13,068 nucleotides of DNA from Propionibacteriaceae bacterium (GCA_031254155.1 JAIRVA010000185.1:1-13068); one strand, 5' to 3'; positions 1 to 7,280 are shown, counted from the stretch's first letter. Numbers and translations are program-made. Notes: generated by a model not told the origin, from the sequence alone.

Positions 1-585
1 GAACAACCCAGTCAACTTGTTGTGCTCGTCCACGAGCGGGAGCTTCTCGATCTTGTGCTGTGCCATCCGGGCGAGCGCCTCCTCGGCGGGGATGCCCGGA
101 TAGCCCGTGACCAGGGGCATCGGCGTCATGACGTCGCGGACCAGGCGGCGGGGGTCGTCCTCGAAGCGCATGTCCCGGTTGGTGACGATGCCGATCAGGT
201 AGCCCTCACCGTCAATGACCGGGACGCCCGAGATGCGGTAGCGCCCGGCCATCTCGTCGACCTCGCCGATGGTCCGGTCGGCGGTGATCGTGATGGGTTC
301 GGTCACCATGCCCGCCTCGGAGCGCTTGACCTGGTCGACCATGCCAGCCTGCTCGGCGATGGGCAGGTTGCGGTGCAGGATGCCCATGCCGCCCTCGCGG
401 GCCATGGCGATCGCGAGCCGCGACTCGGTCACCGTGTCCATCGCGGCGCTGGTCAGGGGTATCTTCAACGTGACCCGGCGGGAGAACTGCGTCGACGTGT
501 CAACCTGGGAGGGGATCACGTCCGACTCCGCCGGCTGGAGCAGGACATCGTCGTACGTCAGCCCCCACGGTACCTCGTTCTGCAT
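1..585 (-). CDS. guaB: IMP dehydrogenase, N-terminal part (cut by window edge)
   Basis: Inosine-5'-monophosphate dehydrogenase oxidises IMP to XMP with NAD+, the committed step of guanine nucleotide synthesis in the cytoplasm. The first 195 residues are present; the family is about 500 aa, so the catalytic cysteine loop lies outside the window. The N terminus (YDDVLLQPAESDV, residues 11-23) and the segment PLTSAAMDTVTESRLAIAMA (43-62) are diagnostic of the start of the TIM barrel. The inserted CBS pair follows: CBS1 about 93-145 (ISGVPVID ... GIVTNRDMRF) and the start of CBS2 about 152-195 (DVMTP ... KIEKLPLVDE). The ATG at 583-585 is chosen because a GGTGAG ribosome binding site sits just upstream and the protein starts where family members do. 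It follows the 661-1374 gene on the same strand after a 75-bp gap that seems to hold its own promoter. Identification is firm. Confidence 0.97.
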   Translation of the reverse strand, partial: MQNEVPWGLTYDDVLLQPAESDVIPSQVDTSTQFSRRVTLKIPLTSAAMDTVTESRLAIAMAREGGMGILHRNLPIAEQAGMVDQVKRSEAGMVTEPITITADRTIGEVDEMAGRYRISGVPVIDGEGYLIGIVTNRDMRFEDDPRRLVRDVMTPMPLVTGYPGIPAEEALARMAQHKIEKLPLVDEHNKLTGLF

Positions 586-607
586 ACTCACCTTTCGCCC
601 GGTCGTA

Positions 608-613
608 AGCCTA
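608..613 (-). promoter_or_regulatory. candidate -10 box of guaB
   Basis: On the minus strand TAGGCT lies 22 nt before the guaB ATG, leaving room for a short leader that contains the GGTGAG ribosome binding site. The same hexamer, in the context ACTAGGCT, recurs before the beta-xylosidase gene. No convincing -35 hexamer is visible 16-18 nt upstream, so the call rests on the -10 alone. Confidence 0.35.
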
Positions 614-660
614 GTTTACCTCCCACTGGCGTGACCTGGTTCCCGGCTCGTACGCCACAC

Positions 661-1374
661 TCACGGCACCGGCACCGGCGGCCGGAACGCCTGGCCACCC
701 CCGACGTAATACTCGTAGCCCAGACCACGGGAGCTGAACTCACTCTTCTTGGCGTGGGCCGGGATCGGACCCGCGTCCTTGACCGCTTCGAGAGCGCGCA
801 CCTCGGCCTCCGTCTTGTCGCTGGTGTTGGCGAGCCGGTACGTGGCCGCCAGGCGGGCGATCTGCCGGGCGACGGGTTCGGCCGCCACCCCCTTGGCCAA
901 GCCGATGTCCAGGAGACCGGTCGTCTTCTCCACACCCGTCTTCTCGGTCACCTCGAGCCGCAACGACTCCTTCCCGCCCCGCGCCCACCCCACCGACCGG
1001 AGCCACTCGTAGCGGATTTGGGCGACGAGCGCCTGACCCAGGACCGCCGACCCGATCATCCCCACTAGACCAGTCGCCAAGCGGCCGGGCTTCGGGCAGA
1101 TCATGACCACGCGGGACGCGGTGACAAGCACCCGGAGGGGCGGCGGCCCGAGTGTCGCCGCGATCGAGGCGAACATCGGGCTCGGGTCGCCGACCTTCCA
1201 GTCCAGGTGCCATTTGCCGCTCGTCAGGGTGTTGAGCTGGAACCAGGTCCCACCCACCTCCGTGACCGGCCCGTCCCACGGTTCCGGGACGAGATCACCG
1301 CTGGCGTCCACCCCCGCCAAGATCCAGTCCTCCCCCGCCTCGCCCGGTTTGCGATAGTCGATCATGCCACTCAT
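661..1374 (-). CDS. unknown 237-aa protein, possibly PH-like
   Basis: I do not recognise a named family. The protein has 237 residues with no signal peptide. Residues 80-91 (LRVLVTASRVVM) and 119-143 (QIRYEWLRSVGW, then ESLRLEVTE) read like the strand pattern of small bacterial PH-like domains: a 'value for this variable' strand, a 'position-specific' strand and an amphipathic strand. The helical segment at 165-181 (EPVARQIARLAATYRLA) could be the closing helix. A glycine-rich hydrophobic stretch (99-118) interrupts the pattern and could instead be a weak membrane segment. The tail is proline-rich (RPPVPVP). The ATG at 1372-1374 is preceded by AAGGAGG with 4 nt spacing; a second ATG three codons on is the alternative. 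It diverges from the 1510-4182 operon across 135 bp, suggesting shared regulation. The PH-like reading is inference from pattern only. Confidence 0.75.
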   Translation of the reverse strand: MSGMIDYRKPGEAGEDWILAGVDASGDLVPEPWDGPVTEVGGTWFQLNTLTSGKWHLDWKVGDPSPMFASIAATLGPPPLRVLVTASRVVMICPKPGRLATGLVGMIGSAVLGQALVAQIRYEWLRSVGWARGGKESLRLEVTEKTGVEKTTGLLDIGLAKGVAAEPVARQIARLAATYRLANTSDKTEAEVRALEAVKDAGPIPAHAKKSEFSSRGLGYEYYVGGGQAFRPPVPVP

Positions 1375-1509
1375 GGCGCCTCCTTCGTTTCGGTGTTCGA
1401 CCGCGATCGAATCGTACCCACCCCCCAGGCCGCGCCTCGATAGGGATCTTTCCCCATGGCGGGCCCGGCAGAACACCCGTACAGTGAAGCCAACCCGACT
1501 GGAGGAAAA
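1375..1509. promoter_or_regulatory. divergent promoter region
   Basis: The 135-bp gap separates two divergent genes that both have good ribosome binding sites, so it must hold a promoter for each. Candidate -10 boxes are TACAGT at 1480-1485 (plus) and TACGAT, read on the minus strand at 1411-1416. Neither has a clear -35 partner. A C-rich run (CCCACCCCCC, about 1417-1426) sits upstream of the minus-strand candidate. Confidence 0.35.
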
Positions 1510-2070
1510 ATGGACAATGACAAACCACTCGTGGTCACGAGCTTCGAGCAGGCCGTCAGAGACTGGCCGACGGTGTTCAAAGACCTCAACAACGGCGGCG
1601 ACACCCTCAACTGGACGAAGCTGGCCTTCGAGGCCTTCGGTCCCGCCTTGTTGGAGAACGGGGCTTTCCACCCGCTGGAGGAGATCACCTGGGTCTTGCC
1701 GGTGTTCATGGATGACAATCCCGTCCTCGCCGCGCAGGCCGACACCAAGGCCAAGTGGAACGGCAAGGCCCGCCAGGGTCTGCTGGTTTTCACCGCGGAC
1801 TCGCTCACCAGCGTCCGGGAAAACCGCGCCGTCCGCGGCCTCAGCGCGGTGGCCCAGCGCGTCGAACTGACGGATGTCACGGGGTTCAATCCCCTCACGT
1901 TCGGCTTCTCGCTCATCTCGATGACCTCGGCCGGGCCGGGGTACGAGGTGCTGCTCACCCCGGACTGCCAGCCCTCCCGGCTCCTGTTCCGGATCGCCCT
2001 CGACCCGCGCGACGGCGAGTCGATGTTCACCGTCTTGTTCCGGCAGCACCTGCGGCCGGCCACCGCCTGA
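1510..2070 (+). CDS. unknown 186-aa protein, possibly PH-like, first gene of operon
   Basis: I recognise no named family. The product is a soluble, acidic-looking 186-aa protein without signal peptide or membrane segment. The first half (about 10-85) is mixed helix with tryptophans (RDWPTVFKDLNNGGDTLNW). The second half (about 88-180) has a strand-rich PH-like pattern: ARQGLLVFTADSLTSV, RVELTDVTGFNPLTFG, YEVLLTP and LLFRIALD. The ATG at 1510 follows GGAGG with a 4-5 nt spacer, which beats an upstream in-frame ATG at 1456 that has no such site. It is separated by only 14 nt from the LRV membrane protein gene and is presumably cotranscribed, so a role with that protein on the cytoplasmic side is plausible but unproven. 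Confidence 0.8.
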   Translation: MDNDKPLVVTSFEQAVRDWPTVFKDLNNGGDTLNWTKLAFEAFGPALLENGAFHPLEEITWVLPVFMDDNPVLAAQADTKAKWNGKARQGLLVFTADSLTSVRENRAVRGLSAVAQRVELTDVTGFNPLTFGFSLISMTSAGPGYEVLLTPDCQPSRLLFRIALDPRDGESMFTVLFRQHLRPATA

Positions 2071-2084
2071 GATAAGGATCCAGT

Positions 2085-3881
2085 ATGACCGACTACAGCG
2101 ACCTGCTGGCCGCCACACGCGCCGTGGTGGATCCCAGTACGAGCGGCGCCGACCTGGCCGCGATCGCCCAGGCCCAACCGGGACTGCGAGTCCAGGTGGC
2201 GGTGCACCCCAACACCTATCCGGGCCTGTTGGCCTGGCTGGGTGAGTACGGGGATGAGACCGTCCGACGGGTCGTGGCGAGCCGGGCCGCGCCGCCACCG
2301 CCCCCGGTGGTCGGGCCGCCCGTACCGCTAGCGGCCCCGGCGCCGCTGGTCGGCGAACCCTCCCCGGTGAAGAAACCCAAGCACCGGGCGCTCCTGATCG
2401 CCGTACTGGCCGCCGTCGTCGTCATCGCCGGCGCCGCGACCACCTGGGCGGTCCTCGCGAAACGCGAGACGACAGCACCCGTCGGGATCGACGGGCTGGT
2501 CGCCCTGACGTCGGCCCCCACCGTCACCCACTGGGATTGCCCGGCCGGGTCCGACGGTCGTGGGGTCGGGTTGACAACGGTGCCCAACCTTGTCCTTGTC
2601 TCCTGCTCGGCAGGGGGCGACGAGTCCACCAGTGCTCTGGTGAACAAACACGGGAAAACTGTCTGGAGTTGTCCCGACAACGGAGTGATGTCGGTGTTGT
2701 CAACGCCTGGTAAGTGGGTGGCAAAAAGCGCACCAGACACCCTCGCCGTCACCTGTCAGACCGATGGGGGCTACGACCTTTATGCCATCAACAAGAACGG
2801 CCACGAAGCCTGGAACCACCCACTCTCGTCCAGTGAACGGCCGAGCGTCGTGGATGGCGGCGACGGCACCTGGGCCGTCCGCACCGATGCGCACGAACTG
2901 CTCCTCGTTGACGCCGCCAAAGGTTCCGTCCGGACCCAGACCACGATCGATGAGGAACTACCAACCCTCCTTCTGTTCGACGGCCACAACTTGATCACCT
3001 ACGTCCGCGGTCCGGCAGACGAGGACGAAAAAGAGACACTCACTGGTTATGCCTGGACCAGCGGGGGTGAGGCCACGACCATCTGGACTGACCGCTACCA
3101 GGACGAGGACTGGGAAGGCTCCCTGACAGGCTGTGAAGCCATCTGGTCCTTCGCCGATGTCGCGCTTGGTGGGGTCACAGTCTCCTGCCCCGCCCAGACT
3201 TTGGGCATTGACACCCCAAACTTCTTCTTCTACCAAGATATCGTCATCAACCCCGCTACGGGTGAACTCGACGAAGCCAACCGAGCTGGCTTGACACCAC
3301 TGCTGCACCAGGCAGACGTGGACCACGTCCTGGCGGCCGCTGGGACTGCGGACGGCGACAACATCGAGCTTCATTGGGCAGACAACACGACCCTCGTGGT
3401 CGTGGCAGGTACTCCGGCTAAAGGCTGGACGTTCACGGGCGTGGAGTGGCCTTCGCTCACCCCTTTGTGGGAGTGGTCCGGGGCAACTGATTGTGTGCTC
3501 GAAGGGGGAGCGCCCTCAGGTGGGTGCACTAGTTTCAATGATGGAGATGTCTATCTTCCTTACGCTCATTCGGATGGTGGAGCGATCATGCTCGAGGCCG
3601 ACTCCGCATATGACGTCTTCGACGCGAGAACCGGGTACGGCGGGCGCTTGTCGTACCTCGACAGCTCAATGTGTACCGTCATCAGCGGGATTGTCTACAT
3701 GACGACTGCCTTCGATGATGCGACGAAAACATCCACCATCACTGCTTACGCGGCCACTGATGTCACCGTGCCGCTGTGGGAGCTTGCACTGCCCCCAGAC
3801 GCGTGGATTCACGACGCTGAGGCTACGTCAGAGTACATCGTGCTGTCGGACTCCACTGGCGTCACGTTCCTCACCCCGTAA
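2085..3881 (+). CDS. LRV-domain single-pass membrane protein with extracellular beta-propeller-like domain (copy 1)
   Basis: The 598-aa protein has four parts. Residues 1-67 match variant leucine-rich-repeat (LRV) units: LAAIAQAQPGLRVQVAVHP and LLAWLGEYGDETVRRVVASR show the R-x-x-VA-x-HP and D-x-x-VRR-x-VA signatures. Residues 69-95 are a proline/alanine linker. A basic KKPKHR precedes one hydrophobic helix (about 102-125), predicting cytoplasmic N terminus and exported C terminus. Residues 135-598 are strand-rich with repeated aromatic turns (THWDCP, KTVWSCP, GHEAWNHP, GTWAV, LYAINKNG), resembling a PQQ/WD-type beta-propeller, and carry several cysteines compatible with disulphides outside the cell. 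The start follows AAGGAT. It is the middle gene of a three-gene operon. The extracellular part appears lower in GC than its neighbours, suggesting faster evolution or transfer. A paralogue lies at 10474-12213. Ligand and function are unknown. Confidence 0.88.
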   Translation: MTDYSDLLAATRAVVDPSTSGADLAAIAQAQPGLRVQVAVHPNTYPGLLAWLGEYGDETVRRVVASRAAPPPPPVVGPPVPLAAPAPLVGEPSPVKKPKHRALLIAVLAAVVVIAGAATTWAVLAKRETTAPVGIDGLVALTSAPTVTHWDCPAGSDGRGVGLTTVPNLVLVSCSAGGDESTSALVNKHGKTVWSCPDNGVMSVLSTPGKWVAKSAPDTLAVTCQTDGGYDLYAINKNGHEAWNHPLSSSERPSVVDGGDGTWAVRTDAHELLLVDAAKGSVRTQTTIDEELPTLLLFDGHNLITYVRGPADEDEKETLTGYAWTSGGEATTIWTDRYQDEDWEGSLTGCEAIWSFADVALGGVTVSCPAQTLGIDTPNFFFYQDIVINPATGELDEANRAGLTPLLHQADVDHVLAAAGTADGDNIELHWADNTTLVVVAGTPAKGWTFTGVEWPSLTPLWEWSGATDCVLEGGAPSGGCTSFNDGDVYLPYAHSDGGAIMLEADSAYDVFDARTGYGGRLSYLDSSMCTVISGIVYMTTAFDDATKTSTITAYAATDVTVPLWELALPPDAWIHDAEATSEYIVLSDSTGVTFLTP

Positions 3882-3909
3882 CCGTCACACTCAAGTAATA
3901 AGGAGCAAC

Positions 3910-4182
3910 ATGACAATCATCAAACGTACCATCACCCTCGCCGTGGGCGTCGTCCTCGCCCTCGGACTGGTCGGCTGCGGCTCGTCCTCCGCCAAGCAGT
4001 ACGACATCGGGCCGCTGTTCCCGGCGACGGCCGACAAGTGCGAGAAGTACCACGGCAAGCCGGAGGGCACCGGGCTCACGGCGTCGTGCTGGGTCGGTCT
4101 GGAGGACTGCCAGCGGGCCGCCGCCGACTGGAACAAAGCCATGAAGGGCATCCCCGACGCCATCACCTTCCGGTGCACCTAA
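3910..4182 (+). CDS. small cysteine-rich lipoprotein
   Basis: The 90-aa precursor begins with a basic n-region (MTIIKRT), a hydrophobic core and a lipobox ALGLVGC with Cys23 as the lipidation site, so the mature product is about 68 residues anchored to the outside of the membrane. Four further cysteines (C44, C60, C67, C89) could form two disulphides, suggesting a compact fold. AAGGAG lies 5 nt before the ATG, and the gene starts 28 nt after the LRV membrane protein, so it is the likely third gene of that operon and a candidate extracellular partner of the propeller domain. Its TAA stop codon (4180-4182) is immediately followed by the palindromic element. No family recognised. Confidence 0.85.
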   Translation: MTIIKRTITLAVGVVLALGLVGCGSSSAKQYDIGPLFPATADKCEKYHGKPEGTGLTASCWVGLEDCQRAAADWNKAMKGIPDAITFRCT

Positions 4183-4345
4183 GGACACGGTCGTCAATAA
4201 CTGCCGCGTGTCGCTTCCGGGATCGGGCGCCTGATCGCGTTGTCGGCCGCTCCGGCGTAGTTCCACTACGCCTCCGGGCACTCCGCCTTACCAGGCATCC
4301 CGCCCCGAAACCGCCACCTGCGTCACTTAATTGACGACCGTGTCC
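4183..4345. mobile_element. 163-bp palindromic MITE-like element
   Basis: The ends are a perfect 16-bp inverted repeat: GGACACGGTCGTCAAT at 4183-4198 and its reverse complement at 4330-4345. The element is flanked on both sides by TAA (4180-4182 and 4346-4348), which could be a 3-bp target duplication; the left TAA is the lipoprotein stop codon. A perfect 8-bp hairpin (GGCGTAGT/ACTACGCC, 4254-4272) sits almost exactly at the centre, and the arms in between are imperfectly complementary, so the whole unit can fold as one long hairpin. It has no coding capacity. Terminal repeats, short flanking repeat and lack of an ORF fit a miniature inverted-repeat element. The mobilising insertion sequence family is not recognised. 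A structured terminator between convergent genes is the alternative, but there is no U-tract. Confidence 0.65.
4254..4272. repeat. central hairpin of the palindromic element
   Basis: GGCGTAGT and ACTACGCC form a perfect 8-bp stem around a 3-nt loop. Its midpoint is within 1 nt of the midpoint of the 16-bp terminal repeats at 4183-4198 and 4330-4345. Confidence 0.7.
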
Positions 4346-4806
4346 TAAAACTGCCAGCCGAGTTGACGGAACCAAGCGATTGTCACGATCGTCGTCACGC
4401 CGAGTTCAGAGGCAACTTGCGGAATCTTCATGTTGGCGTCCGTTGTCGCATGACGATCCTCCTCATCTGTCACAACTATGGCACCCAGGAGTTTCGCGGT
4501 TGCGATGACGAACGGATCGGCCGCGTTCTGTGTTCCGCTCACCCAGCCCGGATGCCGCTGAGTGATGTCCACCACCACCGCGAGCACCTCCGCCGTTGTT
4601 TAAAAAACTGCCCCGGTCTCCCGTACCCAACCGGCCAGATCATCCGTACCCCGACTAAGCTCTTCCACTGCTTCGCGTGGCACCACCGCTTCGCCCGACC
4701 GTAGCACCGCGTACAGCCGATCCCACACCGTCGGGTAGATGTCACGCGGCTGGTTTCGCAGCAAGGTGATCAGCACAGACGAGTCGAGCACGTACTTCGC
4801 AGTCAC
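4345..4806 (-). pseudogene. DUF4411-type PIN-domain toxin, interrupted by an in-frame stop
   Basis: Read through, this would be a 153-residue PIN ribonuclease toxin of the DUF4411 type. The N-terminal half (68 codons) has KYVLDSSVLI with the first catalytic Asp (D8) and VPREAVEELSRG with the conserved acidic helix. A TAA at 4600-4602 then interrupts. The same frame continues with EVLAVVVDITQRHPGWVSG, then NAADPFVIATAKL and IVVTDEED (remaining acidic residues), ending GWQF, as expected for the family C terminus. Because both halves share one frame, a single nonsense change explains the break; a T6 run adjoins the stop. The start overlaps the upstream antitoxin stop by 4 nt (ATGA). The toxin is therefore probably inactive, unless the stop is read through or the C-terminal half is made separately from the ATG at 4585-4587. 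Confidence 0.85.
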
Positions 4807-5915
4807 GGAGCGCTCCCGGCTAACTCGCGCTCAAGCTTGTCGATCATCCCAACTTTCGCCGCCAGAAAGTACGTGGCGTCGGTCACCGAGATCGCCTCTC
4901 GATCCAGAGCGTCAAGCACAGCAGTCAGGTAGACGTCGCCCAAGTTACGTCGCTTGAGACGCTCCGGCGGAGGTGCTCCGGTCTGGTTCTTTGTCTGCTC
5001 CCACGCCTCTTCCGACCGCCTCAACTCATAATCCACCACGTCCTGATCGACCAGCCCCCGGCGGCGCAACGTCACCGCAGCGGCCGGTCGACTGACATAG
5101 AACCGTTTCGACACCCGCTCAACCGCCTCCGTCCCCGTCAAGCCGTGGACCGCTGCCCGCACATCAAACTCAGGCATGAGCACATTTTCAGCAAAGCGGT
5201 TGCACACCTGCTCCCGATCGACGCTTTCATCGAGCGCGCAGAGGCCACCACCATGATCGAGCAGATGTCCCACTTCATGCAGAAGGGTGAACACCCGTCG
5301 TTGAAGTGCGTCCTTGCCGTTAAGTACGATCACGGGCGTTACCGCGTCATCAATGCTAAATCCGCTGCATTCCTCATCACCGATCCCGCTCATCTGAAAC
5401 ACGAGCAGCCCCTGGCTCTCCAACGCGGTGATCCAGATGCGCAGCGCCTCAGATGCCGTCTTCGCCGACGCGATGTCAGCCACACCAACCCCGAGCCGCG
5501 CTCTTATCTCGCCCGGATTGAGCAGGCCGACATCACGCCACTTCGGCCATGCTGGGTCTGCGACAACACCTGGTTCAAGGTGTTTATAGGTGTCGCGACG
5601 TTCCTCGGCCAATCGGATCTCCCGCGCGAGGTGTCGACCAACGGGCAAGCCGGCCGCCCGGAAGTCGGGTGGCAAGTGGAGGTTGTCATGTGGCGGCGCC
5701 GGCGCGAAAAACAGTGCCAACGGCTGCCGGAGAAAGCCCGCGACAGCGCGCAACTTCGCAACAGACGGCATCTCCGTGCCGTTCTCCCAGGCGAGCACGC
5801 GGTTCTCCGCCACCTCCGCTCGCTTGGCAACCTCCGCCGTACTGGCCGCGGCCTGAAGCCGCGCCCAGCGCAGCACGGAAGGAGTCACCGGGGCCAAGAC
5901 GCTAGCGCTCACCAC
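4803..5915 (-). CDS. XRE-family HTH / ImmA-IrrE metallopeptidase protein (antitoxin-side gene)
   Basis: The 370-aa protein combines a DNA-binding domain with a zinc peptidase-like domain. Residues about 13-65 form an XRE helix-turn-helix (RAEVAENRVLAWENGTEMPS is the recognition region). The ImmA/IrrE domain spans about 160-290, with HEVGH at 213-217 as zinc ligands and catalytic Glu, and FAENVLMPEF (241-250) supplying the likely third ligand E243. Proteins of this architecture encoded directly upstream of DUF4411 PIN toxins are regarded as the regulatory/antitoxin partner. Two GTG codons in tandem (5913-5915, 5910-5912) can start it; GGAGG lies 4 and 7 nt upstream respectively, so the second is also credible. 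The C-terminal part overlaps the toxin start by 4 nt, implying translational coupling. It appears intact although its toxin is broken. Confidence 0.9.
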   Translation of the reverse strand: MVSASVLAPVTPSVLRWARLQAAASTAEVAKRAEVAENRVLAWENGTEMPSVAKLRAVAGFLRQPLALFFAPAPPHDNLHLPPDFRAAGLPVGRHLAREIRLAEERRDTYKHLEPGVVADPAWPKWRDVGLLNPGEIRARLGVGVADIASAKTASEALRIWITALESQGLLVFQMSGIGDEECSGFSIDDAVTPVIVLNGKDALQRRVFTLLHEVGHLLDHGGGLCALDESVDREQVCNRFAENVLMPEFDVRAAVHGLTGTEAVERVSKRFYVSRPAAAVTLRRRGLVDQDVVDYELRRSEEAWEQTKNQTGAPPPERLKRRNLGDVYLTAVLDALDREAISVTDATYFLAAKVGMIDKLERELAGSAP

Positions 5916-5973
5916 TCGGCCTCCTTCCGTGCGAGCCCCCTATCGTCAATTGTGACAGAGCCAACCGCCATGG

Positions 5974-5985
5974 GTGTCATGACAC
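5974..5985. promoter_or_regulatory. palindromic operator candidate for the XRE-ImmA gene
   Basis: GTGTCATGACAC is a perfect 12-bp palindrome, about 58 bp upstream of the XRE-ImmA start in a 91-bp gap. A related half-site, TGTGACA, occurs at 5951-5957. XRE regulators of such operons commonly repress their own promoter through short palindromes; the assignment to this regulator is inference. Confidence 0.45.
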
Positions 5986-6006
5986 ACCTCCGGCTTGCGA
6001 GCAGAT

Positions 6007-7245
6007 TCACGCCTTGGGGGCGATGCGGGTGAGCAGGTTGATCACCCGGTCGTAGCCGTCCCGGGGTGGGGTGTCGGTCAGGTGGGCGATCATGCGGTGG
6101 GCGAACATGCGCACCACGGGGACGGGCAGGCCGTAGTGGGCGGCCACCCTCATCACCGCCGGGTGGGCGATGAGCTTCCCGAACAGGTTGCCGATGGCGT
6201 AATACCCACCCCACTGGGCACGCAGCCGCTCGGGATAGCCCGCGAGCACGCGCTCAGCCGCACGGCTGGCCAGTCCCTTCACCTGGGCGGCCACGATGGC
6301 CTCCGCGGCGTACCGTCCCGATTCCAGCGCGTACGAGATGCCCTCGCCGTTGAACGGGTTCACGAGTCCGGCCGCGTCGCCGACGAGGACGAGTCCCCGG
6401 GCGTACGCGGGGTGCCGGTTGAAACCCATGGGCAGGGCGGCGCTCATGACCCGGCCCGCCCGGTTACCCTCGGTGAACCCCCACGACGCCGGCAGCGTCG
6501 CCAGCCAGCGGGCCATCAGATCTCTGAGATCGACGTCACGGTACCGGTTGGCGTCTGGCAGGCCCAGGCCGACGTTGCAGGTACCGTCGGCGAGCGGGAA
6601 GCTCCAGCCGTACCCCGGCAGCAGGTGCGAGCGTCCCGGCGTCCCGTCCCACAGTTCCAGCCACGAGTCGAGCCAGTCATCGTCCGTCCTGGGCGAGGTG
6701 AAGTACGCCCGGACGGCCACGCCGAGCGGACGGGCCGGATCCCGGTGGATCCCCATGGCGACCGCCAACCGGGCCGAGTTGCCGTCGGCCGCGACCACGA
6801 CGGGGGCCCGGAACTCACGCCCGTCCTTGGTGGCGACCCCCACGACCCGCTGCCGGCGCGTCACGGGTTCGCGTACGTTCACGCTTGTCAGCAACCGGGC
6901 GCCCGCTCGTACCGCCGCTGCCGCAAGCCAGGCGTCGAACTGGGCGCGCCGGACCACCATGCCGTACGCCGGCCAGCCGGCGAGATCGGGCCACGCCATC
7001 CGGTACTCCGCCCGCCCGACGTGGATCCGCAAACCCGTCGTCCGCTTCCAGGGCAGACCGGTCTGCCCGAGCAACGCCAACTCCCTCACCGCCCGGGGCG
7101 TCAACCCGTCGCCGCAGACCTTCTCGCGGGGGAAGGTGGTCTTTTCCAGCAGCACGACCTCAAGCCCGGCCTGCGCGAGATGGAGCGCCGTCGCCGAACC
7201 GGCCGGACCGGCTCCGACAACGATCACATCCGCGTCTTGTGGCAT
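6007..7245 (-). CDS. menJ: geranylgeranyl reductase family FAD oxidoreductase, probable menaquinone reductase
   Basis: The 412-aa flavoprotein probably saturates one isoprene unit of the menaquinone side chain at the membrane, as MenJ does in mycobacteria (family knowledge; the length is similar). Visible motifs are the Rossmann FAD loop VVGAGPAGSATA (10-21; G11, G13, G16), the family signature FPREKVCGDGLTPRAV (38-53), the mid-protein VVVAADGNSARLA (149-161) and the second FAD contact GLVLVGDAAGLVNPFNGEGI (284-303). There is no signal peptide. The ATG at 7243-7245 has no ribosome binding site but lies 6 nt after a minus-strand TAAGCT box, suggesting a leaderless message. Isochorismate synthase is encoded 2 kb away, supporting a menaquinone substrate. 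Archaeal-type lipid or chlorophyll-type side chains are the other substrates of this family and are unlikely here. Confidence 0.85.
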   Translation of the reverse strand: MPQDADVIVVGAGPAGSATALHLAQAGLEVVLLEKTTFPREKVCGDGLTPRAVRELALLGQTGLPWKRTTGLRIHVGRAEYRMAWPDLAGWPAYGMVVRRAQFDAWLAAAAVRAGARLLTSVNVREPVTRRQRVVGVATKDGREFRAPVVVAADGNSARLAVAMGIHRDPARPLGVAVRAYFTSPRTDDDWLDSWLELWDGTPGRSHLLPGYGWSFPLADGTCNVGLGLPDANRYRDVDLRDLMARWLATLPASWGFTEGNRAGRVMSAALPMGFNRHPAYARGLVLVGDAAGLVNPFNGEGISYALESGRYAAEAIVAAQVKGLASRAAERVLAGYPERLRAQWGGYYAIGNLFGKLIAHPAVMRVAAHYGLPVPVVRMFAHRMIAHLTDTPPRDGYDRVINLLTRIAPKA

Positions 7246-7251
7246 GGCACC

Positions 7252-7257
7252 AGCTTA
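7252..7257 (-). promoter_or_regulatory. -10 box of menJ, leaderless
   Basis: TAAGCT on the minus strand is followed by 6 nt and the menJ ATG, so transcription would start at or next to the start codon. It lies inside the 42-bp gap shared with the divergent beta-xylosidase gene. No matching -35 is clear. Confidence 0.5.
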
Positions 7258-7274
7258 TCGGAACCCGAATGGAC

Positions 7275-7280
7275 TAGGCT
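7275..7280 (+). promoter_or_regulatory. -10 box of the GH120 gene, leaderless
   Basis: TAGGCT is followed by 7 nt and the ATG at 7288, with no ribosome binding site in between, the arrangement of an actinobacterial leaderless message. Its -35 position falls on the -10 box of the divergent menJ promoter. Confidence 0.5.

Noticed and set aside
22..1068. Plus-strand open frame of 348 codons across guaB and the next gene
   Set aside because: Antisense to guaB, whose protein matches its family throughout; composition is typical of GC-rich antisense frames.
1417..1426. C-rich run in the divergent region as a second phase-variable tract
   Set aside because: The longest pure run is 6 C, and no -35/-10 pair brackets it convincingly.
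1375..2298. Upstream extension of the minus-strand 661-1374 gene, in an open frame reaching 2298
   Set aside because: It is antisense to two well-supported plus-strand genes with ribosome binding sites, and a strong AAGGAGG site marks the start at 1374.
4183..4345. Intrinsic terminator instead of a MITE-like element
   Set aside because: The outer stem is 131 nt apart and neither side has a T-tract; terminal repeats with matching TAA flanks fit an insertion better.
4600..4612. Programmed frameshift at the T6 run in the PIN pseudogene
   Set aside because: Both halves lie in the same frame, so slippage would not join them; a nonsense change is simpler.
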